This document shows positions 8,510 through 17,318 of a DNA stretch of 64,000 nucleotides, in pieces. A program made the position numbers and the translations under genes. Under the pieces are notes generated by a model. It had not been told where the DNA came from, searched no databases, and saw nothing but the letters and a program-made list of their open reading frames with translations. This DNA is from an uncultured Flavobacteriaceae bacterium (GTDB taxonomy: Bacteria > Bacteroidota > Bacteroidia > Flavobacteriales > Flavobacteriaceae). Numbering within the stretch: the first letter of the stretch is position 1; each line of letters opens with the position of its first letter. The stretch is taken from NCBI GenBank assembly GCA_947487895.1, contig CANKYF010000013.1, positions 1-64,000 of the forward strand, read 5' to 3'.

Positions 8510-8520
8510 TTTAACAAATA

Positions 8521-8550
8521 GAAAGCCCTAACAATTATGTTAAGGCTTTC
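8521..8550. terminator. Hairpin terminator between convergent genes
   Basis: GAAAGCC pairs with GGCTTTC, with an inner TAAC/GTTA stem. It lies between the plus-strand nucleotidyltransferase (stop at 8509) and the minus-strand MarR gene (stop at 8576), and can serve both. Confidence 0.65.
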
Positions 8551-8575
8551 AATGTATATAATAGCTTTTGAATTT

Positions 8576-9085
8576 TTAGACCAATAATAATTTATGGAAA
8601 GACTTAATTTTATCGTCTTCATTAATTATTTTATCCATACAGGTTTCTAAAAACTTTAAGAACGTTTTCTTTTCGTCTTCATTAAAACCTTCTATAAGAA
8701 AGTTAATTACCGCTAATCTAGAGGGTTGCGTTTTATTAACTAAGTCAACACCTTTTTTAGTAAGCTTTAAACGCTTTTTTCTTCTGTCGCTTTCGTCCTC
8801 GTATTGTTTAATAAGGTTTTTATCTAAAAGTACACTAAGCAAGTTTGTAATATTAGCTCTAGATACGTTTAAAGATTCTGCCAATTCACTTGCCATAAGA
8901 GATTTAAGGTGTTTTTCTCTTTTAAAAAATGGCAAATTAGGATTAGACGATAAGTGTAATAAAATAAGCCATTGCTGGGTAGTAAGCCCTACCTTTTGGT
9001 ATACTTCATCACCTATTTTTTTCAACTGGTTTGATAAATCAAATATGCTTAATACGATTGATTCTTCAATGCTTTTTTCTATCAT
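8576..9085 (-). CDS. MarR family transcriptional regulator
   Basis: A 169-aa MarR protein. The recognition region is LAESLNVSRANITNLLSVLL (residues about 85-105) and the wing is DESDRRKKRLKLTKKG. It sits 53 bp downstream of the nitrilase-fold gene on the same strand, behind the operator at 10190-10208, so it is likely autoregulated. It is the only recognisable regulator in the catabolic cluster. MarR dimers bind roughly 20-bp palindromes and respond to small aromatic or hydrophobic ligands. I infer that it controls the 19/35-bp operators that precede most cluster operons. Confidence 0.9.
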   Translation of the reverse strand: MIEKSIEESIVLSIFDLSNQLKKIGDEVYQKVGLTTQQWLILLHLSSNPNLPFFKREKHLKSLMASELAESLNVSRANITNLLSVLLDKNLIKQYEDESDRRKKRLKLTKKGVDLVNKTQPSRLAVINFLIEGFNEDEKKTFLKFLETCMDKIINEDDKIKSFHKLLLV

Positions 9086-9138
9086 AATTCTTTTTCATTT
9101 ATTTAAAGAATAGTGCTGCAATATAATATATTATGCAG

Positions 9139-10152
9139 TTATTCTTGTAGTTTTTTAATAACGTTTAACTGGGTTTTTATAAATAAATCTTTATTGGGGG
9201 TTTCACCTTTAAAACTGTTGGCAGGATAATGCGAATAGTCTGTATAAGATTTTGCATAAAGTTCAAAGCGTTGTCTTGCATTATAATTTTGCATAGATAC
9301 TTTAGAACGGTAATCTCTTAATGCGGGGATGTCTATATAACTATTGGCCACCATACTGCCACCAGTGCCTGCTTCGGCTAACACATGTCCTTCATAACTC
9401 ACCACTTTAGAAAGTCCATCTGTGGCAGCAAACGGAAAATCTATTCCTGAAATACCGGCAGAATTTGAAGATACTACATAGCTCATATTTTCTATGGCTC
9501 TGGCACGTTTAGCAATGTCTTTGTGAGTTAACTGCGGACTTCCAGCTTCTGAGGAAGAATGCAAAAACACTTCGGCACCACGCATCATTAAACACCTTGC
9601 TATTTCCGGATACATAATTTCTTCTGAAGCTATACAGGCTAAATTACCTAGCTTGGTTTTAGCCACAGGGAAAAGCGCATCATCTCCGTAATATTTAATA
9701 TAATCATCTAAAACATCATGCGGCGTAGGTGCAAACATAGAGTTCAATCTTCTATATTTAAGAATAAGTTCACCTTCATCATCAATGATAAAACTGCTTT
9801 GAAAATATAACTCTGGGAAATTAGCGTCTAGTTCATAAAAATTACCTGATAAAAAGATAGAATGCTTAATGCAAAACGCTTTCATTTCTTCAAACAATGG
9901 ATCGTCTGTTGAAATACATGCTTTTTCTCTCCATTCATCTATAGATTCTCCAAAAGGGAAGCTGGTTAAAAAGTATTCTGGTAATACAATGAGTTTTAAA
10001 TCTGGACCAATAAAGGCCTTAGAACCTCGTATTTCGGCTAGCACTTTTCCTAAGGATTCTTTCATCATTGTGCGCGCAGATGCTCTGTCTTTTACAGCGT
10101 TAATTGCGAAACACTCTGTCTGTAATGCTAATGCTTTGTAACGTTTAATCAA
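9139..10152 (-). CDS. Nitrilase-fold carbon-nitrogen hydrolase with Ser in place of the catalytic Cys
   Basis: The 337-aa protein has the nitrilase layout: Glu59 in VLPEYFL, Lys132 in LKYRRLN, and the elbow IASEEIMYPE followed by MRGAEVFLHSSSE. Aligned on the YPE segment, the usual nucleophile Cys is Ser176; a Cys lies three residues earlier (Cys173). Family members hydrolyse amides or nitriles, or transfer amides. It could act on a half-amide or carboxamide in the pathway, or be a binding protein. It is transcribed with marR from the operator at 10190-10208. Confidence 0.8.
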   Translation of the reverse strand: MIKRYKALALQTECFAINAVKDRASARTMMKESLGKVLAEIRGSKAFIGPDLKLIVLPEYFLTSFPFGESIDEWREKACISTDDPLFEEMKAFCIKHSIFLSGNFYELDANFPELYFQSSFIIDDEGELILKYRRLNSMFAPTPHDVLDDYIKYYGDDALFPVAKTKLGNLACIASEEIMYPEIARCLMMRGAEVFLHSSSEAGSPQLTHKDIAKRARAIENMSYVVSSNSAGISGIDFPFAATDGLSKVVSYEGHVLAEAGTGGSMVANSYIDIPALRDYRSKVSMQNYNARQRFELYAKSYTDYSHYPANSFKGETPNKDLFIKTQLNVIKKLQE

Positions 10153-10189
10153 TGTGTTTAATTTTATTCGTAATAAGATACTACAAAAA

Positions 10190-10208
10190 TAGTTAATATT
10201 ATTAACTA
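10190..10208. promoter_or_regulatory. Cluster operator, single 19-bp site
   Basis: A perfect TAGTTAAT-ATT-ATTAACTA palindrome, 38 bp upstream of the nitrilase-fold/marR operon. It defines the minimal form of the operator seen eleven times in the cluster. Confidence 0.75.
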
Positions 10209-10274
10209 TTTAGGTTAAAAAGTAAATTCTTATTATTGAATTCATTGATTTTATGACACAATAATAAACACCGT

Positions 10275-11333
10275 TTACTCTTTTAAGTTAAACTTCAGTT
10301 CGGTTTTTGGTGTGTTTTTTGGAGCTTGTGTTTTTTCTATAATTTGCCATGTTACTCCAGCTGTATCTCTTATAATAAAAGAGGCCTCATTAAATTCATT
10401 TTTTGTAACAGGCGTTATTTTTAATCCTTCATGTTTTTCAGCTAGTTGATACACCATATCTAATTTAGGTGTATAGAATGAATGCAACGTAATGCCTTTT
10501 TCACCAACACGTTGTTGATCCGATTTATTGGTTTTAGTGCCGTTTGGAATAAAGAATTTCATTTTTCCGCAGATATTATTAGGCGATACAAATCCCTGAT
10601 ACCAATGGCTAAATCCTGGCTCCATTTGAAACACACGTTTAGGTCCTTTTAACCAATCACCGTCTAATTGAGGAGCATCTTCGGCTTGTAATCCTAAAAC
10701 AGTACTTAAATAGTCCATAGCTTCCATAGAAGAAGCGTTTATAATAAAATCATGATGTGTAAACTCACTTGTTTTTAGTTTCGTATCATTTTCAATAGTG
10801 CCATACCCTGGAATTTCATACCCATAACGTTGAAAGAAAATATGATTAAAAAATTCACCATACACCGCATTTTCTCTTACTAGTATTGGTCTATTAAAAA
10901 AGTCTTTTTCACCAGTGTTCAATCCGAATAAATCATCGGCTATAGGTTCTGTAGGCAACCAGAGTTTTTTACCCACGTCTCTAGCTGTTTGATAGATGTC
11001 ATACAAACGAAAAATATCATGTGTCATCATCACTGCAATTCTAGAACCTATGGTTTCAACTGGAGCATAACCGACACCATCACCTAGGGGTTGTTCCCAT
11101 TCTAAAACACGAACTAACCCATGGCTATCTGTATGTCCGTTTTGCAATCTATAAGAGGTGAGTTTTGAATTCACTCCATATAATTTGAGAGCTTCATCTG
11201 CCGAAATAGTGGCTTTTTTAACTTCTTTGAATCCAAAATCTGCAAAATATTTTTTAGCATACGCTGCATCATCTGTTCCTAGCATCACTTCATACAATCC
11301 GCTTATTCCTGTATCTGGTAATTGGTTATTCAA
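10275..11333 (-). CDS. VOC-superfamily (glyoxalase/extradiol-dioxygenase fold) protein
   Basis: The 352-aa protein consists of vicinal-oxygen-chelate modules: GISGLYEVMLGTDDAAYAKK at the start, FTHHDFIINASSMEAMDYL near residue 192, and IIRDTAGVTWQIIEK near the end. His in FTHHDF, His in ITLHSFYT and Glu in WQIIE could form the 2-His-1-carboxylate iron site of extradiol dioxygenases. A ring-cleaving dioxygenase on a pyrrolic or phenolic substrate is possible but unproven. It is last in the minus-strand operon 13458-10275, 5 bp from the aminotransferase gene. A related but divergent VOC gene starts at 63050. Confidence 0.75.
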   Translation of the reverse strand: MNNQLPDTGISGLYEVMLGTDDAAYAKKYFADFGFKEVKKATISADEALKLYGVNSKLTSYRLQNGHTDSHGLVRVLEWEQPLGDGVGYAPVETIGSRIAVMMTHDIFRLYDIYQTARDVGKKLWLPTEPIADDLFGLNTGEKDFFNRPILVRENAVYGEFFNHIFFQRYGYEIPGYGTIENDTKLKTSEFTHHDFIINASSMEAMDYLSTVLGLQAEDAPQLDGDWLKGPKRVFQMEPGFSHWYQGFVSPNNICGKMKFFIPNGTKTNKSDQQRVGEKGITLHSFYTPKLDMVYQLAEKHEGLKITPVTKNEFNEASFIIRDTAGVTWQIIEKTQAPKNTPKTELKFNLKE

Positions 11334-11337
11334 AATT

Positions 11338-12435
11338 TTAATGTTTTAAGGCTTTAATAAATAATTTCATTTCTTCCATGGTCCCCACAGATATTCTGGA
11401 CCATTGTCCATCCTTTTCATAAATTCTACTACCTTTAATATGGTGTTGTTTTAACAGCTCTAAATAGTTGTATTTATAGTTAGTCAGTGAAAAATAAATA
11501 AAACTTGTATTTGAGGGTATGCACTTTATATTTAATTTTTCTAGCTCACCAATGGTATAAGATCTTGCATTTTGATTTAATGTTTTTACCTTTTTTGTAA
11601 ACGTTGTGTCTTTTAACGAAGCTATGGCTCCAGCTGCCGAAACGGTGCTAATATCACCGCCGTTCCAGGTTAATAATTGCCCCAGTTTTTTAATAGTCTT
11701 TTCATTAGCAATAGCGTAACCCACTCGAGCACCCGCCAGACCATAAATTTTAGAAAAGGTTTTTGCTACAATGACGTTTTGATTTTCAATGGTGTAGCTA
11801 ATCACAGATGTTAGGTCTGTAAATTCAAGATAAGCTTCGTCTACAAGCACCAGAGATGTTTTACTAGCCTTATTAATGAATGCTTTTAAAGCTTCTGGAT
11901 CACAAACAGTTCCTGTTGGATTATTTGGGTTGCAAATATATACTAGTCTTGTTTCTGGAGTTATGGCATTTAGCATAGCTCCTAAATTGTGTTTTTTCTC
12001 AGTGGTTAATGGCACAGAAATTTTGGTTAATCCTAATTTTTGCGCCATAAACCTCCAATAGTTAAAGGTGGGTTCTGCGGTTATAAAATTTCCTTTTTGT
12101 AAAGCAGCTAATTTTACCCCTAAATCTAGAATTTCTGTAGACCCCGCAGTTATTAGAATATTTTTAGTGCTTACATTGTTTTGCTGCGCTAATTTGGAAG
12201 CTAAATTAGAAATTACATGTCTATCATATCTATTCATATTGATATACTTTGCCATTTCTATTCTTGCCATAGGAGAGGGGCCATATGGGTTTTCATTAAG
12301 TCCTAATTGAATAGGTGTATTCTCTAAATCTAAATATGGACTAGGTAATGTTTTAGCAAAAGTTTGAGTTTGAGCCAGTCCAAAACCTACAACTCCTAAA
12401 CTAATTTTTTTTAACCAATCTCTTCTATTGTCCAT
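11338..12435 (-). CDS. Exported class I/II PLP aminotransferase (HisC-like)
   Basis: The 365-aa protein has a fold-type I aminotransferase core: LGLNENPYGPSP, ITAGSTEILDL, YICNPNNPTGT, LVDEAYLEF, and the PLP lysine in VAKTFSKIYGLAGARVGYA. It is closest in style to histidinol-phosphate aminotransferases. The N-terminus (MDNRRDWLKKISLGVVGFG, then AQTQTFA) looks like a Tat signal with the twin arginine at residues 3-4, implying export as a folded, PLP-loaded enzyme. This matches the periplasmic character of other cluster enzymes. The substrate is unknown. It lies between a VOC gene and a CurA-type reductase. Confidence 0.85.
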   Translation of the reverse strand: MDNRRDWLKKISLGVVGFGLAQTQTFAKTLPSPYLDLENTPIQLGLNENPYGPSPMARIEMAKYINMNRYDRHVISNLASKLAQQNNVSTKNILITAGSTEILDLGVKLAALQKGNFITAEPTFNYWRFMAQKLGLTKISVPLTTEKKHNLGAMLNAITPETRLVYICNPNNPTGTVCDPEALKAFINKASKTSLVLVDEAYLEFTDLTSVISYTIENQNVIVAKTFSKIYGLAGARVGYAIANEKTIKKLGQLLTWNGGDISTVSAAGAIASLKDTTFTKKVKTLNQNARSYTIGELEKLNIKCIPSNTSFIYFSLTNYKYNYLELLKQHHIKGSRIYEKDGQWSRISVGTMEEMKLFIKALKH

Positions 12436-12459
12436 GGCGCCTATATTTGAGTTTTTTGT

Positions 12460-13458
12460 TTAAACTTCTAAGATTAACTTTCCAAAGTTTTCTCCTGTGA
12501 AGAGCATTTGTAAGGCAGAGGTGAAGTTCTCTATACCTTTAACAGTATGCTCTTTTACGTATATTTTATCTTCATTAATCCATTGCGCTATTTCTTTTGC
12601 TGCTGCTGGCCACTGTTCCACAAAATCAAATACAATAATACCGTTCATTTTACCTCTTGCAGATACAATTTTCATGTAATTTTTAGGACCTGTAATATTT
12701 GCCATGTCATTGTATTGAGATATAGCACCACATATAACCACACGGGCACCTCTAGCTAAATTCATTAAAGCAATATCTAATGTTTCACCGCCAACATTAT
12801 CATAAAATATATGAATACCATCTGGAGCATATGCTTTAAGTTTAGCATCAATATCTTCGGTTTTATAATTAATGGCATAATCAAAACCACAAGATTCTGT
12901 TAGAAATTTACATTTAGCATCACTACCAGCAGAACCAATAACGGTACAGCCTTTTAATTTAGCTATTTGACCAACTGTAGAACCTACAATTCCTGCAGCA
13001 CCAGAGATATAGACAATATCTCCCGCTTTTGGTTCTCCTCTTTTTAACAGACCAAAATAAGCTGTCATTCCTGGCATTCCTAACACTCCTAAATGATGAG
13101 ATGATTTACTTGTAGAAACGTCAATTTTTCTTATGCCTTTTCCATCTGTAGTACAATGTGTTTGTACTCCCAGTAAACCTTCAACATAGTCTCCAACCTT
13201 AAAATTATCATGTTTAGATTCAATAACTTTTCCTGCCGAAAATGATCGCATCACTGTACCAATTTCAACCCCTTTTATATAGGTAGTACCTTCATTCATC
13301 CAACCGCGCATTGCAGGATCTATTGAAATAGCTTCAATTGCTACTAAAAATTGTCCATCATTTAGGGCTTCTATTTTTTCTTCTTCTACTCTAAAATTAC
13401 TATCTTGAACAGCACCTTTAGGTCTCTCGGTTAGTACTATTTTTGTGTTAACCATCAT
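12460..13458 (-). CDS. NADP-dependent medium-chain oxidoreductase, CurA/prostaglandin-reductase type (copy 1)
   Basis: A 332-aa MDR protein with the hallmarks of the leukotriene B4 dehydrogenase/CurA group: RPKGAVQDSNFRVEE at the start, AAGIVGSTVGQIAKLKG as the nucleotide loop, and IFYDNVGGETLDIALMNL. Zinc ligands are absent. Family members reduce the double bond of alpha,beta-unsaturated ketones or related conjugated systems with NADPH. In this cluster it could saturate an exocyclic vinyl or methine bond (inference). It is the first gene of the minus-strand operon behind the operator at 13506-13540. A closely similar paralogue lies at 29345-30379. Confidence 0.85.
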   Translation of the reverse strand: MMVNTKIVLTERPKGAVQDSNFRVEEEKIEALNDGQFLVAIEAISIDPAMRGWMNEGTTYIKGVEIGTVMRSFSAGKVIESKHDNFKVGDYVEGLLGVQTHCTTDGKGIRKIDVSTSKSSHHLGVLGMPGMTAYFGLLKRGEPKAGDIVYISGAAGIVGSTVGQIAKLKGCTVIGSAGSDAKCKFLTESCGFDYAINYKTEDIDAKLKAYAPDGIHIFYDNVGGETLDIALMNLARGARVVICGAISQYNDMANITGPKNYMKIVSARGKMNGIIVFDFVEQWPAAAKEIAQWINEDKIYVKEHTVKGIENFTSALQMLFTGENFGKLILEV

Positions 13459-13505
13459 ACTTTCATTAAAATTATATATATCTAGATCATAAATTTAAGA
13501 AAAAA

Positions 13506-13540
13506 TAGTTAATTTTATTAATAATTAAGTATATTAACTA
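13506..13540. promoter_or_regulatory. Cluster operator, double 35-bp site, divergent promoter
   Basis: Outer half-sites TAGTTAAT and ATTAACTA flank a 13-bp ATTAATAATTAAG core with 3-bp spacers. This equals two 19-bp sites with centres 16 bp apart. It lies between the divergent CurA-type reductase (minus) and alpha/beta-hydrolase (plus) operons. Confidence 0.8.
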
Positions 13541-13561
13541 AAATTTAATACCACTATTTTT

Positions 13562-14584
13562 GTGAAAACTAGTAAATACGTCACTGTAGATTCTAAAAGG
13601 TTGCATTTTCATATGTTAGGAAATGGTCCTGCTTTGGTATTGTTTCATCCATCGCCACATACATCAGAAATTTTGTTGCCATTGGCAGAAAGGTTAGCAG
13701 ATTTTTATACTGTTTTTGCTATTGATACACCAGGCTATGGTAAATCTAGCCCCTTAAGTTCTGAACCTAATCAATTAAGTGATTATACCGAATTTTTGCA
13801 TCGCTGTTTTAAAATCATGAATATAAAAAATCCATCAATTTATGGATCTGCAACTGGAGCTCAATTGGCTATAAGGTATGCTTTAGAATACCCAAAAAAT
13901 GTAGCAAGTATATTTCTTGATAACGCTGCTCATTTTGATGATGCGCTTTGCAACACTATTTTAGATCACTATTTCCCAGATTTTACACCTAAAAAGGATG
14001 GAAGCCATTTACCGCAAGTTTGGAAAATGGTGAGCCAAATGTTTCAATATTTTCCGTGGTGTTTTAGAGGAGAAAAATATGCTTTACACAGACCGCAACT
14101 ACCTCCTCCTGTATTGAATAGTATAGCTTTAGATTTTTTAAGAGCTGGAGCTAATTACTATATGGCGTATAGGTTGGCCTTTAAACATGAAAGAGCTAAA
14201 TATGTTCAAGCATTGAAGGTACCAACTACCATTTTTAGATGGAACGGAAGTATTATTAAAGAACACATTAATAATTTATTGGCTTTTGATTTACCCTCAA
14301 ATGTGAAGACACTATTTATTAATGGAACACCAGATGAACGCATGCAATTACTTACAGATTGCATCACTGGGGAAGCAGATCAATATAAAAGCTATAAGGC
14401 ATCTAGAAAGATACAAGCTTTTAAAGCAAATGCTCCAATAGCATATAATAAGATTATTAAAGATTTGCCAGAAATTGTATCAAACGGCTCACATTTAATA
14501 ACAGCTTGGGAATTATTAATGGAGCGTAACCCAAATTTAAGTGCCGAAATGGTGCAATCTTGTCTAATAGACTCCTATTCATAA
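13562..14584 (+). CDS. Alpha/beta-hydrolase-fold protein lacking the usual nucleophile
   Basis: The 340-aa protein starts with GTG at 13562. It has the fold signatures GNGPALVLFHPSPHT (oxyanion region), AIDTPGYGKSS, and the nucleophile elbow IYGSATGAQLAIRYA. In that elbow the G-x-S-x-G serine position is Ala97. The C-terminal histidine loop is present (SNGSHLI). Without the nucleophile it is unlikely to be a normal esterase. Cofactor-free oxygenases, lyases and non-catalytic members of the fold are alternatives. It opens the plus-strand operon with a CpeT-like lipoprotein and an SDR. Confidence 0.75.
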   Translation: MKTSKYVTVDSKRLHFHMLGNGPALVLFHPSPHTSEILLPLAERLADFYTVFAIDTPGYGKSSPLSSEPNQLSDYTEFLHRCFKIMNIKNPSIYGSATGAQLAIRYALEYPKNVASIFLDNAAHFDDALCNTILDHYFPDFTPKKDGSHLPQVWKMVSQMFQYFPWCFRGEKYALHRPQLPPPVLNSIALDFLRAGANYYMAYRLAFKHERAKYVQALKVPTTIFRWNGSIIKEHINNLLAFDLPSNVKTLFINGTPDERMQLLTDCITGEADQYKSYKASRKIQAFKANAPIAYNKIIKDLPEIVSNGSHLITAWELLMERNPNLSAEMVQSCLIDSYS

Positions 14585-14599
14585 AATAAAATCAAAGTA

Positions 14600-15352
14600 A
14601 TGAGACATTTTATAGTTACAATTATAACAATCATTTTGTTTATCAGCTGTAATAATAACTCAGAAAAACCAATGCATACCGAAGCAAAAAGTAGCATTGA
14701 ATTTTCTGGGCATTATGACAATTTTTTACAGTATTGGTTAGAAAATACCAAAACGGATATACATAGAGTTGAAACCGAAGAGAAACACAGACATTTATCT
14801 CTAAATATAGAGGAAACAGATTCTGGTGCATATAATTTTGAGATTAGAGAAGGTAGAAATGGTAAAACTTTAGTGGAAAGTATAGTTGTAACTGAAAATG
14901 ATTTAGCACAAAATGTGAAGAAAATAGGAGACACTATTTATGTCTCAAATATGAAGCATTTTGAAAACGAAACACCATATAAATTCATTAAAACTAGAAA
15001 ATTTTCTGGTTGGATAGAAATGCCTTTAGAACAATATGAAGATAGCACTTATAGAAAAAGTAAGCTTGAAATTCATGATCAAGGAGGAATGGCAGAAATT
15101 GATATTGATGGTGTACAATACACAGCTGAGTTAACCCAATTGTTATTTGGTAAAAAATTAGCAATAATGAAACTAGCTATTTATAACATGCCTTTAGATA
15201 GTGTGGGTATTAATAGTAGATCTATTAGTTATACATGGTCTAACCCAGATTCCAAACGTATTGGAATTAATTTACGAAAAGTAGTGTCTGGTTGGACCTT
15301 TATTGAACCTGGTTATATTAATTCTGATAATACCAATTTTAAAAAGAAATAA
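14600..15352 (+). CDS. CpeT-related lipoprotein, mainly the C-terminal module
   Basis: The 250-aa protein has a lipoprotein signal (VTIITIILFISC, Cys17). Its first half is a reduced CpcT/CpeT-like region (FSGHYDNFLQYWLENTK resembles the family's WFxGEFDNxxQ start). The second half is the module shared with three larger paralogues: FSGWIEMP, LEIHDQGG, ITYTW-like SYTWSNPDSKRIGINLR, and a final GWTFIEPG. CpcT/CpeT proteins attach or chaperone bilins in cyanobacteria. A bilin-like ligand here is inference. The stop codon overlaps the start of the SDR gene. Confidence 0.7.
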   Translation: MRHFIVTIITIILFISCNNNSEKPMHTEAKSSIEFSGHYDNFLQYWLENTKTDIHRVETEEKHRHLSLNIEETDSGAYNFEIREGRNGKTLVESIVVTENDLAQNVKKIGDTIYVSNMKHFENETPYKFIKTRKFSGWIEMPLEQYEDSTYRKSKLEIHDQGGMAEIDIDGVQYTAELTQLLFGKKLAIMKLAIYNMPLDSVGINSRSISYTWSNPDSKRIGINLRKVVSGWTFIEPGYINSDNTNFKKK

Positions 15353-16101
15353 TGGCTTTAAAATCAAATTATTTAGCAAAAAGATATCATATAATAATTG
15401 TTGGTTCCAATAGCGGAATTGGTATTGCGCTAATTAATAGTTTATTACCCGCAGGAGCTACAGTTTTTGGGATTGATATTCAAGAAGGTTCAACAACTCC
15501 AACATCAGATAATAATTTTTATTTTCAAGCAAATCCTATGGATATAGATGCTATGAATAGAGTGAAAGCTAAAATTGAAAATGAAGTTTCTGAAATTCAT
15601 GGATTGGTAAATCTTTCTGGAACTATTAAGAAGTTTAAATCTATTTTAGAATTAGATATTAATGATTGGAACGAGACTTATGATATAAGTTTTAAAAGTT
15701 GTTTTAATTCTTGTAAAGTGTTCAGTGGTTTGTTGAATAAAGCAAATAATGCAGCTATTGTAAATATGTCTTCAGGCTTGGCTTTTATTGGTCAGAAAAA
15801 TTATGGCCCTTATACAGCTGGAAAAGCCAGTATAGTGGCCTTTAGTAAGACATTAGCAGCAGAATTAGCCCCTGAAATTAGAGTAAATACAGTGGCGCCA
15901 GGTGCTGTTGATACTAATTTCATATATAAAAAAGATGGCACCACTAGATTTAATAAAGATGCTTACATGAAAATGGTGCCGTTAAAATCTCTTGCAAAAC
16001 CAGAACAAATTAGTTCTGTAGTGATGTTTCTGTTGAGTAATGAAGCCTCTTATTTAACAGGACAATGTTTGCATGTAAATGGTGGAGCAGGTATGCATTA
16101 A
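15352..16101 (+). CDS. Short-chain dehydrogenase/reductase (SDR)
   Basis: A classical 249-aa SDR: nucleotide loop IIVGSNSGIGIALI, the catalytic YTAGK pair (Y and K in GPYTAGKAS), the PG motif TVAPGAVDT, and a C-terminal YLTGQCLHVNGGAG. The family oxidises or reduces hydroxyl/carbonyl groups with NAD(P); the substrate is not predictable. It overlaps the CpeT-like lipoprotein gene by one base and ends the operon begun at 13562. Confidence 0.85.
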   Translation: MALKSNYLAKRYHIIIVGSNSGIGIALINSLLPAGATVFGIDIQEGSTTPTSDNNFYFQANPMDIDAMNRVKAKIENEVSEIHGLVNLSGTIKKFKSILELDINDWNETYDISFKSCFNSCKVFSGLLNKANNAAIVNMSSGLAFIGQKNYGPYTAGKASIVAFSKTLAAELAPEIRVNTVAPGAVDTNFIYKKDGTTRFNKDAYMKMVPLKSLAKPEQISSVVMFLLSNEASYLTGQCLHVNGGAGMH

Positions 16102-16114
16102 AGATAAACTAGGT

Positions 16115-16318
16115 TTCATCTGTCAGTTCGAGTTGAGGCTTTTTAGCCGAAGTATCGAGAACTCTTATTCGATATGGGGAAGTTTGAGACATTATAAATA
16201 TAGGTTTTGTCATGTAGATAGAACGAAGTATGAGCCCTTCGACTGCGCTTAGGATAAATTTTAGAGACATCTCAGAAAGATGAGATGCCTTCTCAGACCT
16301 CGTTCTGGATATCATTAA
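16115..16318. repeat. Intergenic repeat-like element between convergent operons
   Basis: The stretch contains GTCAGTTCGAGTTGAGGC, then CGAGAACT, and later CCCTTCGACTGCGCTTAGGA. These resemble dispersed intergenic repeats I associate with Flavobacteriaceae genomes. It also has a hairpin CATCTCA/TGAGATG (16268-16287). Its GC content is above its surroundings. A 68-codon minus-strand ORF across it is spurious. Confidence 0.55.
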
Positions 16319-17305
16319 TTACTCTGCTTCTATAAGCGTAAACCCAGTAGACATAGTCCTAATATTAATACCAATTTGTTTGGCATTAGGATTTGCCCAA
16401 ACATAAGCAGGTGCTTTTTCTTTACCTTCTTCATAAATGGCTAATTTAAGCACTTCTATTCCAGAAGCATATATTACTTCAGAAAGTTCTACAGCATATT
16501 TGGTTCTAGTACCATCTTTATCATCAATAAGTTGCACTTTTTGTCCTTGGTCATGTAATGTTATATGTTTCATGAAATAATAATCGTCGCTTTTAGGCGC
16601 TTTTTCTATAGCAATCCATCCCTTAAAAAATCTACATTTCTTTAATTTATGTGGGATACCAGCTTTATTTCCAAAAATATAATTGCCATCGGCATCTTCG
16701 GCTTCATCTTGTATCCATATTTCATCTGGTGTAAGTTTTAAGGTATCTGTAATATAAATTTCTTTACCACTTCTTCTAGAGGTAAAATGGCATGCTCTAT
16801 CTTTCATATATCCAACAAAATGATCACCATTTTTTTTCCAATAGACCTCACATCCGATTGTAGCTCTTAAATTTTCTACAGCTATATCTTTTAATATAGA
16901 TGGGTTATGATTAGCCATGGCATATTTTTCACCATCTTCCGGAGTTAAAAATGAATAAATATCTAACTGAATGGCTTGTTCAACATCATTAATGTGAAAG
17001 TTATAGATACGCTGACGATAAATATCGGTAGTATCACCGTTTTGAAACTGTTTCACATAAAACACATTCTTGCCAAGTTTAGGTGCTTCTATTTTTTTAA
17101 AGATAGAATGAATACGTTCATGACGAATTTCTTGGTCTACATTATCTTCGTTTTCTTTCCATGTTTGTTGAAAGTTGTCAAATTCGCCTTCAAACCATTG
17201 CATCATTTCTTCCAAATCTGCTTGTAAAGTATTGTTTTGAGCGTATAGTCCATTGAATGACATAGTTAAAAAACAAAATGCCATTAAAATACGTTTAAAA
17301 ATCAT
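16319..17305 (-). CDS. CpcT/CpeT-like exported protein with C-terminal module (copy 2)
   Basis: The 328-aa protein has a signal peptide (about 1-22, ending GLYA-QNN). The CpcT/CpeT domain follows (about 28-205): MMQWFEGEFDNFQQ, DIYRQRIYNF, IGCEVYWKK, FVGYMKDRACHF, and FGNKAGIPHKLKKCRFF. It aligns motif for motif with cyanobacterial CpcT (WxxGEFxN, YRQR, GC, C near 140). Residues about 215-328 form an extra module: ITLHDQGQ, VWANPNAKQIGINIR. Cyanobacterial relatives are bilin lyases of about 200 aa. Here an exported tetrapyrrole-binding or processing role is inferred. It has its own operator at 17319-17353. Confidence 0.8.
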   Translation of the reverse strand: MIFKRILMAFCFLTMSFNGLYAQNNTLQADLEEMMQWFEGEFDNFQQTWKENEDNVDQEIRHERIHSIFKKIEAPKLGKNVFYVKQFQNGDTTDIYRQRIYNFHINDVEQAIQLDIYSFLTPEDGEKYAMANHNPSILKDIAVENLRATIGCEVYWKKNGDHFVGYMKDRACHFTSRRSGKEIYITDTLKLTPDEIWIQDEAEDADGNYIFGNKAGIPHKLKKCRFFKGWIAIEKAPKSDDYYFMKHITLHDQGQKVQLIDDKDGTRTKYAVELSEVIYASGIEVLKLAIYEEGKEKAPAYVWANPNAKQIGINIRTMSTGFTLIEAE

Positions 17306-17318
17306 AGTTTAGTTGTTT

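Noticed and set aside
16109-16315. 68-codon minus-strand ORF
   Set aside because: It lies across an intergenic repeat-like element with a hairpin, and its translation has no protein-like pattern.
16319-17305. Phycobiliprotein assembly by CpcT/CpeT
   Set aside because: There are no phycobiliprotein, linker or bilin synthesis genes, the proteins are exported, and the surroundings are catabolic.
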